Positions 8,747 to 17,675 of a stretch of DNA of 64,000 nucleotides are shown one piece after another. Position numbers and translations under genes: made by a program. Source of the stretch: CAVRAZ01 sp963719135 (GTDB taxonomy: Bacteria; Pseudomonadota; Gammaproteobacteria; DSM-19610); NCBI GenBank assembly GCA_963719135.1, contig CAVRAZ010000003.1, positions 248,001 to 312,000 on the forward strand, written 5' to 3'. The notes beneath the pieces are model-generated. The model was not told where the DNA came from. It did no database searches and saw nothing but the letters and a program-made list of their open reading frames with translations. Numbering within the stretch: position 1 is the first letter of the stretch; every line of letters starts with the position of its first letter.

Positions 8747-9226
8747 ATGCATTTAACCATAGAGTCCGGCGACCAGCAGTTGGTCGAGCGGCGGTCACAG
8801 CCCGACCGCAGGCGACACGCGTGGCGCACGCTCACTTACTGCGGTTTCGCCCGGCGCGGACGACGGCGCGATATGCGCCGCTCGGGCGACAGCTATTACC
8901 TCGACTGGTACGACCCCCGTCTGGTGTTCGCGGGTATCGGGATTCTGCTGCTGAGCACGGCGGATGCGGCGCTCACGCTGATACTGCTGGGGCTCGGCGC
9001 CGCCGAACTCAACGCCGTCATGGCCCGGCTGATGAACATCAGCATACCCCTGTTCGTCGCCAGCAAGATTGCCATCACCGCAGCCGGCGTACTGTTCCTG
9101 CTCGCGCACGCACACTTCCACATTCTCAAATTGACCACCGGCCGGCGGATGATTCACGCGCTGCTGGCGATCTACTCCCTGCTCATCGGTTACGAACTGG
9201 TTCTGCTGGCGAGGTATGCGCTATGA
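8747..9226 (+). CDS. DUF5658-like small membrane protein
   Basis: A 159-residue protein. The first ~60 residues are strongly basic and soluble (ERRSQPDRRRH, ARRGRRRDMRR). Then come three probable membrane segments: LVFAGIGILLLSTADAALTLILL, FVASKIAITAAGVLFLLA and MIHALLAIYSLLIGYELVLL. The segment STADAALTLILLGLGAAELN matches what I recall of the DUF5658 family (AD-A-LT-LL-GA-E-N). No function is known. It interrupts the cobalamin genes and is convergent with the next gene, with only nine bases between them. Confidence 0.65.
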   Translation: MHLTIESGDQQLVERRSQPDRRRHAWRTLTYCGFARRGRRRDMRRSGDSYYLDWYDPRLVFAGIGILLLSTADAALTLILLGLGAAELNAVMARLMNISIPLFVASKIAITAAGVLFLLAHAHFHILKLTTGRRMIHALLAIYSLLIGYELVLLARYAL

Positions 9227-9235
9227 AAACGATGA

Positions 9236-9679
9236 TCAACTGGCAAACAGCCGTCTCCACCAACGACGCCGGTTCCCCGGCAGAGGCGCACGTGCTCGCA
9301 GATCGGCTGGCCGCAGCCTGGAGAGCGTCCAACCCGGCAAGGGCGGACCATCGGCGGAGAAACCGCACGAACTGCCCAAGTGGTGCGGGTCAAATATTTT
9401 CACGAAAGCCGGCGAACTGACGTCATCCACATAGACGATGCCGCAATAGTCTTCCTCGTGCTCGGCGCGCAGGAGGCGGTCGATTTCGCTGATGAAATTG
9501 AGTAGATCCGACTTGCCGGCGCATTGTTCCGGCGGTGGTTCGCCCACTGCATAGACATACCAGTCATCGCCGGCCTGATCGCTCAGGGTGGCCCACAGGC
9601 GATCGAGGTCTTCCCAACGCAGCACGCCGGAAAAGGTCCCGCGAAAAGCATCCCGAAACGTTTGTTCCCAGTCGTTCAC
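9236..9679 (-). CDS. Conserved hypothetical protein (147 aa)
   Basis: The frame is open upstream, but the GTG start used here has AGGAGG six bases ahead, which settles it. The product begins with NDWEQTFRDAFRGTF and is acidic in its first half. A conserved-looking core is IVYVDDVSSPAFVKIFDPHHLG, ending PPLPGWTLSRLRPADL. It has no signal peptide or membrane segment, so it is probably cytoplasmic. I recall similar unnamed proteins in purple sulfur bacteria and relatives but no function. It lies opposite in direction to the genes on both sides. Confidence 0.75.
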   Translation of the reverse strand: MNDWEQTFRDAFRGTFSGVLRWEDLDRLWATLSDQAGDDWYVYAVGEPPPEQCAGKSDLLNFISEIDRLLRAEHEEDYCGIVYVDDVSSPAFVKIFDPHHLGSSCGFSADGPPLPGWTLSRLRPADLRARAPLPGNRRRWWRRLFAS

Positions 9680-9876
9680 GTACCGCCTCCTTGTTGATGC
9701 CGCCCATTTAATTACACTCCGGTGAGCGCGTGCAACAGAATCGCGGCGCGCCCCCTGCCGAATTGAATTCCCGAATTGGTTCATTGGCTTAGCCCTCGCC
9801 TGAGTTGACGGGGTGAGGGATAGCGACTACAGTCCGATCCCTGTCATGCAGGGACCGCCGGAGGCGGGGCAAGCAA

Positions 9877-10548
9877 ATGGGTGTCTCTCGCCGTCTTTCG
9901 TCGATGGTCGCGCTGTCGGTACTGGCGCACGGCGCCGTGCTGTTCTGGGCCGGCGGCGTTCCCGTCGTACCGGACATGGGCGAACCTGCGGCGCGTCCCC
10001 TGGTCGTCGCGATCGTCGCGCCGGAGCGCGTTGCCGCGCCGGCGACCACGCACGGAAGCGTACCGAACACCGTGGCGGATGCGAACACCCCGGACCGCCC
10101 GCGCCGCGCCGACCCCGTTCGCACCGCAACGGTCCGCCAGCCCGCGCGCCCGAAGAAACCACCCGCACCGTCGACACAAACCGCGGCGGCGCCCGCCCGC
10201 GCAGTGCGCGCGACACTGGAAGCGTCCGTCAACCCGACTGCCGACAGCGCATCGCCTGCTCAGCAGATCAGCCAGGCGGTACGACGCCATTTCCAGGCAC
10301 ACTTCGAATATCCCTGGCTGGCGCGCAAACGCAACTGGCAGGGCGATGTGGTGCTGGCGCTGCACATCGAACGCGACGGGCGGCTCAGCCGCGTCGCGGT
10401 CGATACCTCGTCCGGTTATGCCGCGCTGGACAAATCGGCGCTGAGATCGGCGCAGCACATCGGCCGGATACCCGAGGCAACGCGCTGGCTGGGCGGCGCG
10501 GCCTGCGATCTGACGCTGCCGGTGCGCTACCGCCTCACCGACGGCTGA
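9877..10548 (+). CDS. TonB-like energy transducer
   Basis: A 223-residue protein. An N-terminal signal anchor (MVALSVLAHGAVLFWAG) is followed by a Pro/Ala/Arg-rich periplasmic linker (about residues 75-125). A C-terminal TonB fold contains YPWLARKRNWQGDVVLALHI and the typical SSGYAALDKSAL. It would couple the ExbBD proton motor to an outer-membrane receptor. It ends seven bases before the adenosyltransferase gene, so a dedicated role in BtuB-type corrinoid uptake is a reasonable inference. No btuB or exbBD is in the window. GGAGG lies 12 bases before the ATG. Confidence 0.85.
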   Translation: MGVSRRLSSMVALSVLAHGAVLFWAGGVPVVPDMGEPAARPLVVAIVAPERVAAPATTHGSVPNTVADANTPDRPRRADPVRTATVRQPARPKKPPAPSTQTAAAPARAVRATLEASVNPTADSASPAQQISQAVRRHFQAHFEYPWLARKRNWQGDVVLALHIERDGRLSRVAVDTSSGYAALDKSALRSAQHIGRIPEATRWLGGAACDLTLPVRYRLTDG

Positions 10549-10555
10549 CGCCGCC

Positions 10556-11113
10556 GTGGGACACCGGCTCTCGAAGATCTATACGCGCACCGGCGACCGG
10601 GGCGAAACCGGTCTGGGCGACGGCACCCGCGTGCCCAAGGACAACACGCGCGTCGAGGCGTTCGGCACGGTGGACGAACTGAACAGCCTGATCGGCGTGC
10701 TGCTGACCGGCCAACTCCCCGATGACATACGCGCGACGCTGACGCGCGTGCAGCATTGGCTGTTCGATCTGGGCGGAGAACTTTCCGTTCCCGGGCGCCG
10801 CGCGGTCGCCGCAGAACAGGTAACCTTTCTGGAGCAGACACTCGACCGACTCAACGGCGCGCTGGAACCGCTCAGGGATTTCATTCTGCCGGGCGGCTGT
10901 GCGGCGGCCGCATACTGCCACCTCGCGCGCACGGTCTGCCGGCGCGCCGAACGCCGGCTGGTCACCCTCGGCACCGTGGAATCCATCAACCCGGACAGCC
11001 TGCGCTTTCTCAACCGGCTGTCGGACCTGCTGTTCGTCATGGCCCGCTCGCTCAACCGCGACGCCGGTTATCCCGACGTGCTCTGGCAGCACACGCGGCC
11101 CTCAGCGGGCTGA
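10556..11113 (+). CDS. PduO-type cob(I)alamin adenosyltransferase
   Basis: A 185-residue ATP:cob(I)alamin adenosyltransferase that makes the adenosylcobalamin coenzyme from imported corrinoid. PduO-family hallmarks are the N-terminal KIYTRTGDRGETGLGDG ATP-binding loop, VEAFGTVDELNS, FILPGG and the C-terminal RFLNRLSDLLFVMAR. The start is GTG (V-G-H-R-L). It follows the TonB-like gene and overlaps the 3' end of convergent btuF by 12 bases. Confidence 0.94.
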   Translation: MGHRLSKIYTRTGDRGETGLGDGTRVPKDNTRVEAFGTVDELNSLIGVLLTGQLPDDIRATLTRVQHWLFDLGGELSVPGRRAVAAEQVTFLEQTLDRLNGALEPLRDFILPGGCAAAAYCHLARTVCRRAERRLVTLGTVESINPDSLRFLNRLSDLLFVMARSLNRDAGYPDVLWQHTRPSAG

Positions 11114-12013
11114 ATTCGCCGCCCTGACCTTGTCGATCGCCGCGCAGAGTGCCCGCGCGGCCTGCACGGCGCGCGGTGTCTGCCGGTCCAGCGTTTCGTC
11201 CGGTACGACGAGAAAGCGGTCGCGTCGCACCGCATCGAGAAAGGGGAACTGCCGCCAGCGCGCCTGCCACGCATCGGTTCTGCCGGTATACCAGTCGGCG
11301 ATCATCGCTTCGGGGTTCTCCGCGACCACCGCCTCGACATCGACGATGGGGACCAGCGCCGGCAGATCGGCGAACGGGTTGCGCGCGCCGCAGACCTGCA
11401 GCCAGTGACTGATGATGTGCTCGCCGTTGACCGTCATCAACGGCTGCTGACCGATCTGATAGAAGACGTTGACCGGCACGCGCCCGGCATACTCACCGCG
11501 CAGCGCCGTCACGTCGGCGCGAAACGCCTGCGCCGCCGCCTGGGCAACGGCCGACGTCCCGGCCAACTGACCGAAGCGTTCGAGACTGGTCGCGATGTCG
11601 TCGATCGCGCGCGGCTCCGAACGGAACACGCGCAGTCCAAGCGTTTCGAGGCGCGCGACCTGCGTCGCCGAATTGCCGCTGTCCCAGGCGACGACCAGGT
11701 CGGGCCGCAACCGCAGCACCCGTTCGATATCGATGCCGGCGCCGCTGCTGACGCGCGGAAGACCGGCGGCCTGCGGCGGGAAATCGCTGAAAGCGGAAAC
11801 GCCGACCACGAGCGCGCCCGCGCCGGCAGCGAACAGCAGCTCGGTGATGTGCGGCGCCAGACTGACGATGCGGTGGACCGGGTGCTGCAGCGCGATCCGC
11901 CGGCCGGTATCGTCGACCACGGCGATGTCCGCGCCGGCGCTGTGGCGGAAAGCGAGCAACAGAACACCGGCCAGCAGGCACGACCCAACGCTCATGACCG
12001 CATTCCGCTGCAC
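11102..12013 (-). CDS. btuF: BtuF-like cobalamin-binding periplasmic protein
   Basis: A helical-backbone metal/corrinoid-binding protein of about 300 residues. It has a signal peptide (GSCLLAGVLLLAFRHSAGA) and then a BtuF-type start: DDTGRRIALQHPVHRIVSLAPHITELLFAAG. Further matches are DLVVAWDSGN, YQIGQQPLMTVNG and the C-terminal TPRAVQAARALC. I use a GTG that keeps an Arg before the hydrophobic core. An ATG 18 bases downstream (MSVGS) is an equally possible start. It delivers B12 to the BtuCD complex encoded on the opposite strand. It lies 26 bases downstream of the ROK kinase gene and may share its transcript. Confidence 0.87.
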   Translation of the reverse strand: MQRNAVMSVGSCLLAGVLLLAFRHSAGADIAVVDDTGRRIALQHPVHRIVSLAPHITELLFAAGAGALVVGVSAFSDFPPQAAGLPRVSSGAGIDIERVLRLRPDLVVAWDSGNSATQVARLETLGLRVFRSEPRAIDDIATSLERFGQLAGTSAVAQAAAQAFRADVTALRGEYAGRVPVNVFYQIGQQPLMTVNGEHIISHWLQVCGARNPFADLPALVPIVDVEAVVAENPEAMIADWYTGRTDAWQARWRQFPFLDAVRRDRFLVVPDETLDRQTPRAVQAARALCAAIDKVRAANSAR

Positions 12014-12039
12014 GATCGGGCACCGAAGCTGAACCCGGC

Positions 12040-12948
12040 TCACGCCGGCCACAGCCAGGCGGCGCCGCGCACGCCGCTCGAATCGCCGTGCCGCGGCGCG
12101 AGCAGCCGCGTTCTGATGCAATCGGAAAAGACATAGTCACCCCAGCGCGCGGGCACGTCGGCGTACAGGCGCTGGATGTTGCCGATGCCGCCGCCCAGCA
12201 GAATCACGTCCGGGTCGACCAGGTTGATCACCGTGGCCAGACTGCGCGCCATGCGGTCGACGTAATCCGCCAGCACCAGGCGCGCCACTTCGTCGCCGGC
12301 CGCGTCCAGTTCGGCAATGCTCGCCGCGTCGGCTTCGCGGCCGCTCAACCGCCGGTATTCGCGCTCGAGCGCCGGCCCGCTCAGCCAGGTCTCGATGCAC
12401 CCGCGCTTGCCGCAATAACAAGGCTCGCCCGGCAGTTCATCCGGCGCCGGCCACGGCAGTGGATTGTGACCCCATTCGCCGGCGATGGCGTTGACGCCCC
12501 GGAGCAGCCGGCCATCGATGACCAGGCCGCCGCCGGTCCCGGTGCCCGCAATCACGCCGAAGACCGAATACGCGCAGGCACCGGCACCGTCGACCGCCTC
12601 GGACAGCGCGAAGCAATCGGCGTCGTTGGCGATGCGCACCGGGCGTTGCAGGCGCTCCTGGATGTCGTGCAGAAACGGCCGGTCGTTGAGGCACACCGAA
12701 TTGGAATTGCGCAGCAGACCGCTGACCGGCGAGATCGCGCCGGGCGTGGCGATCCCGACATGCGCGTCGCCGCCGAAGACGCGCTCGATCTTGTCGACAA
12801 GTCCCGCGACGGCAGTCAGCGTGGCGTCGTAATCCTGTTTCGGCGTCGCTGTGCGGTGCCGCGCCAGAAGAACCCCGGCCGCGTCCAGCGCTGCCGCCTC
12901 GATCTTGGTGCCGCCGAGGTCGACGCCGATACGCACCGGCGAAGACAC
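12040..12948 (-). CDS. ROK-family sugar kinase (fructokinase/glucokinase-like)
   Basis: A 302-residue cytoplasmic kinase. The phosphate-1 loop is GVDLGGTKIE. The catalytic region is RIANDADCFALSEA, with the base Asp in NDAD. GVIAGTGTGGG is followed by the ROK zinc motif EWGHNPLPW...CYCGKRGCIETWLSG (His plus three Cys). The zinc site and sequence resemble Mak-type fructokinases; the exact sugar is uncertain. The start is GTG, one base after the ampE stop, so the two are probably cotranscribed. Confidence 0.9.
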   Translation of the reverse strand: MSSPVRIGVDLGGTKIEAAALDAAGVLLARHRTATPKQDYDATLTAVAGLVDKIERVFGGDAHVGIATPGAISPVSGLLRNSNSVCLNDRPFLHDIQERLQRPVRIANDADCFALSEAVDGAGACAYSVFGVIAGTGTGGGLVIDGRLLRGVNAIAGEWGHNPLPWPAPDELPGEPCYCGKRGCIETWLSGPALEREYRRLSGREADAASIAELDAAGDEVARLVLADYVDRMARSLATVINLVDPDVILLGGGIGNIQRLYADVPARWGDYVFSDCIRTRLLAPRHGDSSGVRGAAWLWPA

Positions 12949-12949
12949 A

Positions 12950-13816
12950 TCAAGCGGCCCAGCCGGCCAGCGTCAGCACCGCGATGACGACCAGCCACAG
13001 CGTCAGCGTGCGCCAGACCAGGCGCATCGCCGCGCGCGGCGCTTCGGCGTCGGTCCACACGTCCGGCCGGTCGCGCAGATCCAGTGCGCCAAGCCCGGTT
13101 TCGACCAGCAGATGTTCCGACGACCCGGCGCCGGCCGGGACCTCGGCGGCGGCGTCCTGCCAGCCGTCGAAGGCCGCGTCGAAGTGGCCGGCCAGCGCGT
13201 AACCCAGCGCGGTCAGGCGCGCCGGGACCCAGACCAGCACCGCGCGGAAGCGTTCGGCCCAGTAGCGGAAGTCGGTGTCCGTGCCCTCCTGCGCCGCCAG
13301 CAGCGTGAGGCCGCGGTACAGCACCGCGCCGACCGGTCCGAGCAGCAGGAACCAGAACAGCACGGCGAACAGACGGTCGTGGCCGGCGGCGAGAATCGCG
13401 CGCGTGACCTCGCTGAACATCGTTTCGGTGTCGACGCCCTGCGTCTCCTGGCCGGTCAACAGCGCGGCGGCGCGCGCGCGCAATGCACCGTCGGTCGACT
13501 CGCAGACATTGCAGAAGGTGTCGACGTCCACGGGCAGATCGCGCGGCCCCAGGCAGTAGAGGAACAGGATAATCGAAAACACCAGGCCGATCGCGCCCGC
13601 GAGCCCGCCGGTCAATATCAGACCCAGGTACAGCACAAGCGCCAGCGGCGCCAGCATCACCAGCACGACGCCGGGCGCGCCGGCGGACAGCGGCTCCGGC
13701 AGCCGCCCCCTGATCCAGGCGGCGTACTTCAGGAAGTAGTGGTAGTCGCGGTATTCGTGCAGCCGGGGCACGACGCGGTCGATCAGAATACCTGCGAGCA
13801 CGATGATCAGTTTCAT
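12950..13816 (-). CDS. ampE: AmpE-like inner-membrane protein
   Basis: A 288-residue polytopic protein with the CobD/CbiB-AmpE fold. Features include the N-terminal MKLIIVLAGILIDRVVP, a second membrane pair near residues 50-90 (ending FLYCLGPRDLP), FSEVTRAILAAGHDRLFAVLFWFLLLGPVGA, and a last C-terminal membrane helix. AmpE accompanies AmpD in beta-lactamase/peptidoglycan sensing in enterobacteria and pseudomonads; its biochemical role is unclear. Here ampD lies 259 bases upstream in the same direction rather than touching it. Confidence 0.85.
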   Translation of the reverse strand: MKLIIVLAGILIDRVVPRLHEYRDYHYFLKYAAWIRGRLPEPLSAGAPGVVLVMLAPLALVLYLGLILTGGLAGAIGLVFSIILFLYCLGPRDLPVDVDTFCNVCESTDGALRARAAALLTGQETQGVDTETMFSEVTRAILAAGHDRLFAVLFWFLLLGPVGAVLYRGLTLLAAQEGTDTDFRYWAERFRAVLVWVPARLTALGYALAGHFDAAFDGWQDAAAEVPAGAGSSEHLLVETGLGALDLRDRPDVWTDAEAPRAAMRLVWRTLTLWLVVIAVLTLAGWAA

Positions 13817-14075
13817 GACTTGAGACTATCTTCCTATGACCTGCACAATTGACAGCCCGGCAGGAGCGGCCTGGGCCGCGAACGGTTTGGCTGTGCCGCC
13901 CGAACGCTTTCGCGGGCAAGCCCGCTCCTACACAGGGCGCTTTCGGCCAGCCATGCGGCGGTAACACCGACCCGGCGCCAGCAGCGACGCTACAACCCGC
14001 GATCCGCACGTGTCAAGGCGGTCGAGCCAAGCACGGCGCGCGCCGAAACCCTGCGCGAATGATCCGGCGCGGCCG

Positions 14076-14621
14076 TCACACCAGTGCGCGCAACCGTTGC
14101 CAGTCGAACGCCGGCCCCGGGTCGGTCTTGCGTCCCGGCGCGATATCGGCGTGGCCGACCAGCGCGTCCGGCGCAATGGACGGAAAGCGCTTGCGCAGCA
14201 GCGTCACGACCTCGGCCAGCCGCGCGTACTGCACATCGGCATAGGGCTCCTCGTCCTGGCCTTCCAGTTCGATGCCGATGGAAAAATCGTTGCAGGCCTC
14301 CCGGTCCCGGTAACAGGACTTGCCCGCGTGCCACGCGCGTTTGGAGAACGGCACGTACTGGACGAGTTCGCCGTCACGCCGAATCAGCAGGTGACTGGAC
14401 ACCTCCAGACCGGCGATTTCGGCGAAGTAGCCGTGTGCGGTACAGTCCAGGCGGTTGGTGAACAGGTCGTCGATCCAGCAGCCGCCGTACTCGCCCGGCG
14501 GCAGACTGATGCCGTGCACGACGATCAGCGAGATCTCGGCACCTGCGGGCCGTTCGTCGCTGTTCGGCGAGGGAACGCGGCGCGCCTCGCGAATCCAGTC
14601 GCCCGATGTGTCGAGCCTCAC
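14076..14621 (-). CDS. ampD: 1,6-anhydro-N-acetylmuramyl-L-alanine amidase AmpD
   Basis: A 181-residue cytoplasmic zinc amidase that removes the peptide from anhydro-muropeptides. Zinc ligands are visible in IVVHGISLPPG (first His), RAWHAGKS and GHADIAPGRKTDPGPAF (third His and the catalytic Lys/Asp region). The GTG start (V-R-L-D-T-S) overlaps the upstream gene's stop as GTGA and has GAGG just before it. With AmgK and MurU encoded near 30 kb, it completes much of the recycling route from anhydroMurNAc-peptides to UDP-MurNAc. Confidence 0.95.
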   Translation of the reverse strand: MRLDTSGDWIREARRVPSPNSDERPAGAEISLIVVHGISLPPGEYGGCWIDDLFTNRLDCTAHGYFAEIAGLEVSSHLLIRRDGELVQYVPFSKRAWHAGKSCYRDREACNDFSIGIELEGQDEEPYADVQYARLAEVVTLLRKRFPSIAPDALVGHADIAPGRKTDPGPAFDWQRLRALV

Positions 14622-14959
14622 GGCGCATCCTCGGCGGGACGCGACAAGGCGTCGCGCAGGCAGGCGCGCAGCGCGGCAGGCGCCGCCTCGCATTGAAGCT
14701 GGGCGTGAAAATCACCGTCGCTGTACAGCACCAGCGCGGGCAGGTGAAACAGCCCGAACTCGGCGGCCAGTGCGGCGTCGCGCTGAACGTCGACCTGAAA
14801 CAGCGCCAGCGGCCGTCCCGCGTCGAAGGTCGTCAGCAGACGCTGCCACTGCCGGCAGGAACCACAGTCGGGCGACGTGAACAGCACCAGGCTGGCGCCG
14901 CTCTGGCCGGCCAGCCGGTGATGAAAATCGAATTGATCGAGTGCTTCCAGTTCCGCCAT
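14618..14959 (-). CDS. Thioredoxin-like protein
   Basis: A 113-residue protein with a thioredoxin core: LVLFTSPDCGSCRQW holds a CGSC redox pair near residue 35, followed by ALFQVDVQRD and the cis-Pro region FHLPALVLY. There is no signal peptide, so it is probably cytoplasmic. Its stop overlaps the ampD start, so the two are cotranscribed; a link to AmpD function is not evident. The ATG giving MAELEALDQFDFHH is used because longer N-termini are not thioredoxin-like. Confidence 0.85.
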   Translation of the reverse strand: MAELEALDQFDFHHRLAGQSGASLVLFTSPDCGSCRQWQRLLTTFDAGRPLALFQVDVQRDAALAAEFGLFHLPALVLYSDGDFHAQLQCEAAPAALRACLRDALSRPAEDAP

Positions 14960-15078
14960 TCCGGCTGTCCGCGACCGGCCCATACGCCCGCCCGACGCCA
15001 ATGTTAGGGTCTTGGCGAAGGATTCGCTACAATTTGAGTTTTACGTCGGCATTCAATCGAACTGGCGCGGGGTTCCCG

Positions 15079-15741
15079 GTGAAGACTGCAAGGCATTTTG
15101 TGTTGTTCGGGTTGTTGCTCGCCGTTACGGCGTCGGCGGAAACGGTGTATGTGAGCGACCAATTGGAAACCTACATGCGCAGCGGCAAGGGCAACCAGTA
15201 CCGCATCGTGCGCACCCTGCCCAGCGGCACGGCACTCCAGGTCATGGAAACCGACGCGGGTTACTCGCGGGTGCGCGCGCCGAGCGGCACGGAAGGCTGG
15301 GTGCTGAGCCGCTTCCTCATGACCAACCGCCCGGCGCGCGAGCGCCTCGGCGACGTTGAGCAGCGCCTGGCCCAGCTCGAGCTGGAGAACGGCAAGCTGA
15401 CGACCGAAATCGAGAAAGTCCGGGGCGTCAAGGCCAACATCCAGTCCGAGCAGGAAGGGCTGGTTACGGCCAACCAGAAACTGACCCAGCAGCTCGAGGA
15501 AATCAAGCGCACGGCGTCCAGCGCGCTGGCGATCGACGCCGAGAACAAGGAGCTGAAGTCGCGCATCGTCGGCTATGAACGCCAGTTGCAGACGCTGCGC
15601 CAGGAGAACGAGGGGCTCAAGGATCGCACTGCGCGCGACTGGTTCATGGTCGGCGCGGGCGTGACGATCCTCGGGATGATCATCGGCCTGATCGTTCCGC
15701 GCATCCGCTGGCGCAAGAAATCGAGCTGGGACACGTTTTGA
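15079..15741 (+). CDS. SH3-domain, coiled-coil, membrane-anchored protein (YgiM/TIGR04211 type)
   Basis: A 220-residue protein. A signal peptide (FVLFGLLLAVTASA) precedes a bacterial SH3 domain (VYVSDQLETYMRSGKGNQYRIV...GWVLSRFL). A long coiled coil covers about residues 90-190, and a C-terminal membrane anchor (FMVGAGVTILGMIIGLIVP) ends in basic residues. This order is that of the E. coli YgiM family. The protein would face the periplasm and be tied to the inner membrane; its role is not established. The GTG start gives a proper signal sequence. It is divergent from the thioredoxin gene. Confidence 0.9.
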   Translation: MKTARHFVLFGLLLAVTASAETVYVSDQLETYMRSGKGNQYRIVRTLPSGTALQVMETDAGYSRVRAPSGTEGWVLSRFLMTNRPARERLGDVEQRLAQLELENGKLTTEIEKVRGVKANIQSEQEGLVTANQKLTQQLEEIKRTASSALAIDAENKELKSRIVGYERQLQTLRQENEGLKDRTARDWFMVGAGVTILGMIIGLIVPRIRWRKKSSWDTF

Positions 15742-15776
15742 CAGCGTTGTGCGGCTCGCACTTCATGCTTAACCGC

Positions 15777-17457
15777 CTACTCGTCGGTCACGCATCCCTC
15801 GGATGCGCTCTTTACGCGCTTGATGTACTTGTACAGCGTCCCGCGCGTCGCCAGGTACGGCGGCATCGTCCAGGCCGCACGGCGCGCTTCCAGTTCCGCA
15901 TCGCTCACCTCGACGTTCGAGCGTCCGCCGTTCGGCATCGATGTGAATCAGATCGCCGTCGCGGATCAGGCTGATCGGGCCGCCCTCCTGCGCCTCCGGC
16001 ACGACGTGACCGATGATGAAACCGTGCGAACCGCCGGAAAATCTGCCGTCGGTGATCAGCGCCACGTCCTTGCCGAGACCGGCGCCCACGATGGCCGATG
16101 TCGGGGTCAGCATTTCCGGCATGCCGGGTCCGCCCTTCGGTCCTTCGTACCGGATCACGACCACGTCGCCCTTCCGGATCTCGCCGTTCTCCAGGCCGGC
16201 CAGCATGGCCTCTTCGCGGTCGTAGACGCGCGCAGGACCGGAGAACGTCAGCCCTTCCTTGCCGGTGATCTTCGCCACCGATCCGCCCGGCGCGAGATTG
16301 CCCTTGAGAATCTGGATGTGGCCGGTGAGTTTGATCGGTTGCTCCAACGGCCGGAACACATCCTGGCCCGCGCTCAGACCGGGAACGTCGGCGAGATTTT
16401 CCGCCAGGGTCCTGCCGGTGACGGTCATGCAATCGCCCTTGATCAGCCCCTTCTCCAGCAGATACTTCATAACCGCCGGCGTGCCGCCGACGTTGTGCAA
16501 GTCCTCCATCACGTAGCGGCCGCTCGGCTTGAGATCGGCCAGGAAGGGCACGCGGTCGCTGACCTTCTGGAAGTCGTCGAGGGTCAGCGCGACGTCGACG
16601 GCACGCGCCATGGCGATCAGGTGCAGCACGGCGTTGGTGGAGCCGCCCAGCGCCATGACGACGACCATGGCGTTCTCGAACGCGTCGCGCGTCATGATGT
16701 CGCGCGGCTTGATGTCGCGCTCGAGCAGAACCCGTATCGCCGGCCCGGCGCGCAGGCACTCATCGAGCTTGCCGGGTTCGGTCGCGGGCATCGAGGAACT
16801 AAAGGGCAGGCTCATGCCCATGGCCTCGATCGCCGACGCCATGGTGTTGGCGGTGTACATGCCACCGCAGGCGCCGGCGCCGGGACAGGAATGCTGCACG
16901 ATCTGCTGGCGCTCCTCCTCGTCGATCCCGCCGGCGATGTAGGCGCCGTAACTCTGGAACGCCGAGACGATGTCCAGCGTCTCGCCTTTCCAGTGGCCGG
17001 GTTTGATGGTGCCGCCGTAGATCATCAGCGACGGCCGGTTGCAGCGCCCCATCGCGATCAACACACCGGGCATGTTCTTGTCGCAGCCGGGTATCGAGAT
17101 ATTGGCGTCGTACCATTGCGCCGACATTACCGTCTCGATCGAATCGGCGATCAGGTCGCGCGACTGCAGGGAATAGCTCATGCCGTCGGTGCCCATCGAG
17201 ATGCCGTCGCTGACGCCGATCGTGTTGAACCGCAGACCGACCAGACCGGCGGCGGTGACGCCCTCCTTCACCTTCGCGGCGAGGTCGTTGAGGTGCATGT
17301 TGCAGGTGTTGCCTTCCCACCAGACGCTGGAAATCCCCACTTCCGCCTTGTTCATGTCGCCTGGTTTCAGGCCGGTTCCATAGAGCATGGCCTGCGATGC
17401 GCCCTGCGCTTTGGGTTGCGTGATGCGGGCGCTGTAACGATTCAGTTTGTCGCTCAT
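15777..17457 (-). CDS. ilvD: Dihydroxy-acid dehydratase IlvD, with an apparent 1-base frameshift near the C-terminus
   Basis: IlvD dehydrates 2,3-dihydroxy acids in valine and isoleucine synthesis and needs an Fe-S cluster. Cluster cysteines are in NTCNMHLND, PGCDKNMPG and GACGGMYTANT. The sequence is normal up to IHIDAERRTL. The original frame then turns into unrelated residues and stops at 15769, whereas shifting frame restores NVEVSDAELEARRAAW, PPYLATRGTLYKY and SASEGCVTDE with a TAG at 15777. One extra base near 15918 (plus-strand TTCGA where TTGA is expected) explains this. The repaired length is about 559 residues, normal for the family. It is either a sequencing error or a recent mutation. 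Confidence 0.93.
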
Positions 17458-17630
17458 GGTGCAGTGAACTCCGCGATGCCGGGCGGCGGGCCACGACGTG
17501 GCAAAAGAAACTATTGTACCGAGGCCGGACAGCCGGCTCCACGCCCCGTGCGCGCGCCGGCGGGTCGATAGGCCGAACCTGGATCAGGTGATGGACGATC
17601 TGACGGAGCCGGCGCGGGTGACCGCCGGAA

Positions 17631-17656
17631 GCCGGCCCACGACAGCACGGGCCGGC
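17631..17656 (-). terminator. GC-rich hairpin downstream of the DUF2892 gene
   Basis: GCCGGCCC and GGGCCGGC pair around a ten-base loop, 20 bases past the stop of the DUF2892 gene. There is no U-tract. It is placed where a terminator is expected, so that role is inferred. Confidence 0.35.
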
Positions 17657-17675
17657 CCGTTGCCGCTAACCGCGC

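Noticed and set aside
9680..9876. Possible cobalamin riboswitch before the TonB-like gene (GACTACAGTCCGATCCCTGTC)
   Set aside because: Only one short stretch is suggestive. The GGTGAAA-type core, the other conserved boxes and the needed length are absent.
15820..17571. A 583-codon plus-strand frame opposite ilvD
   Set aside because: Antisense shadow of a well-recognised enzyme; no motifs.
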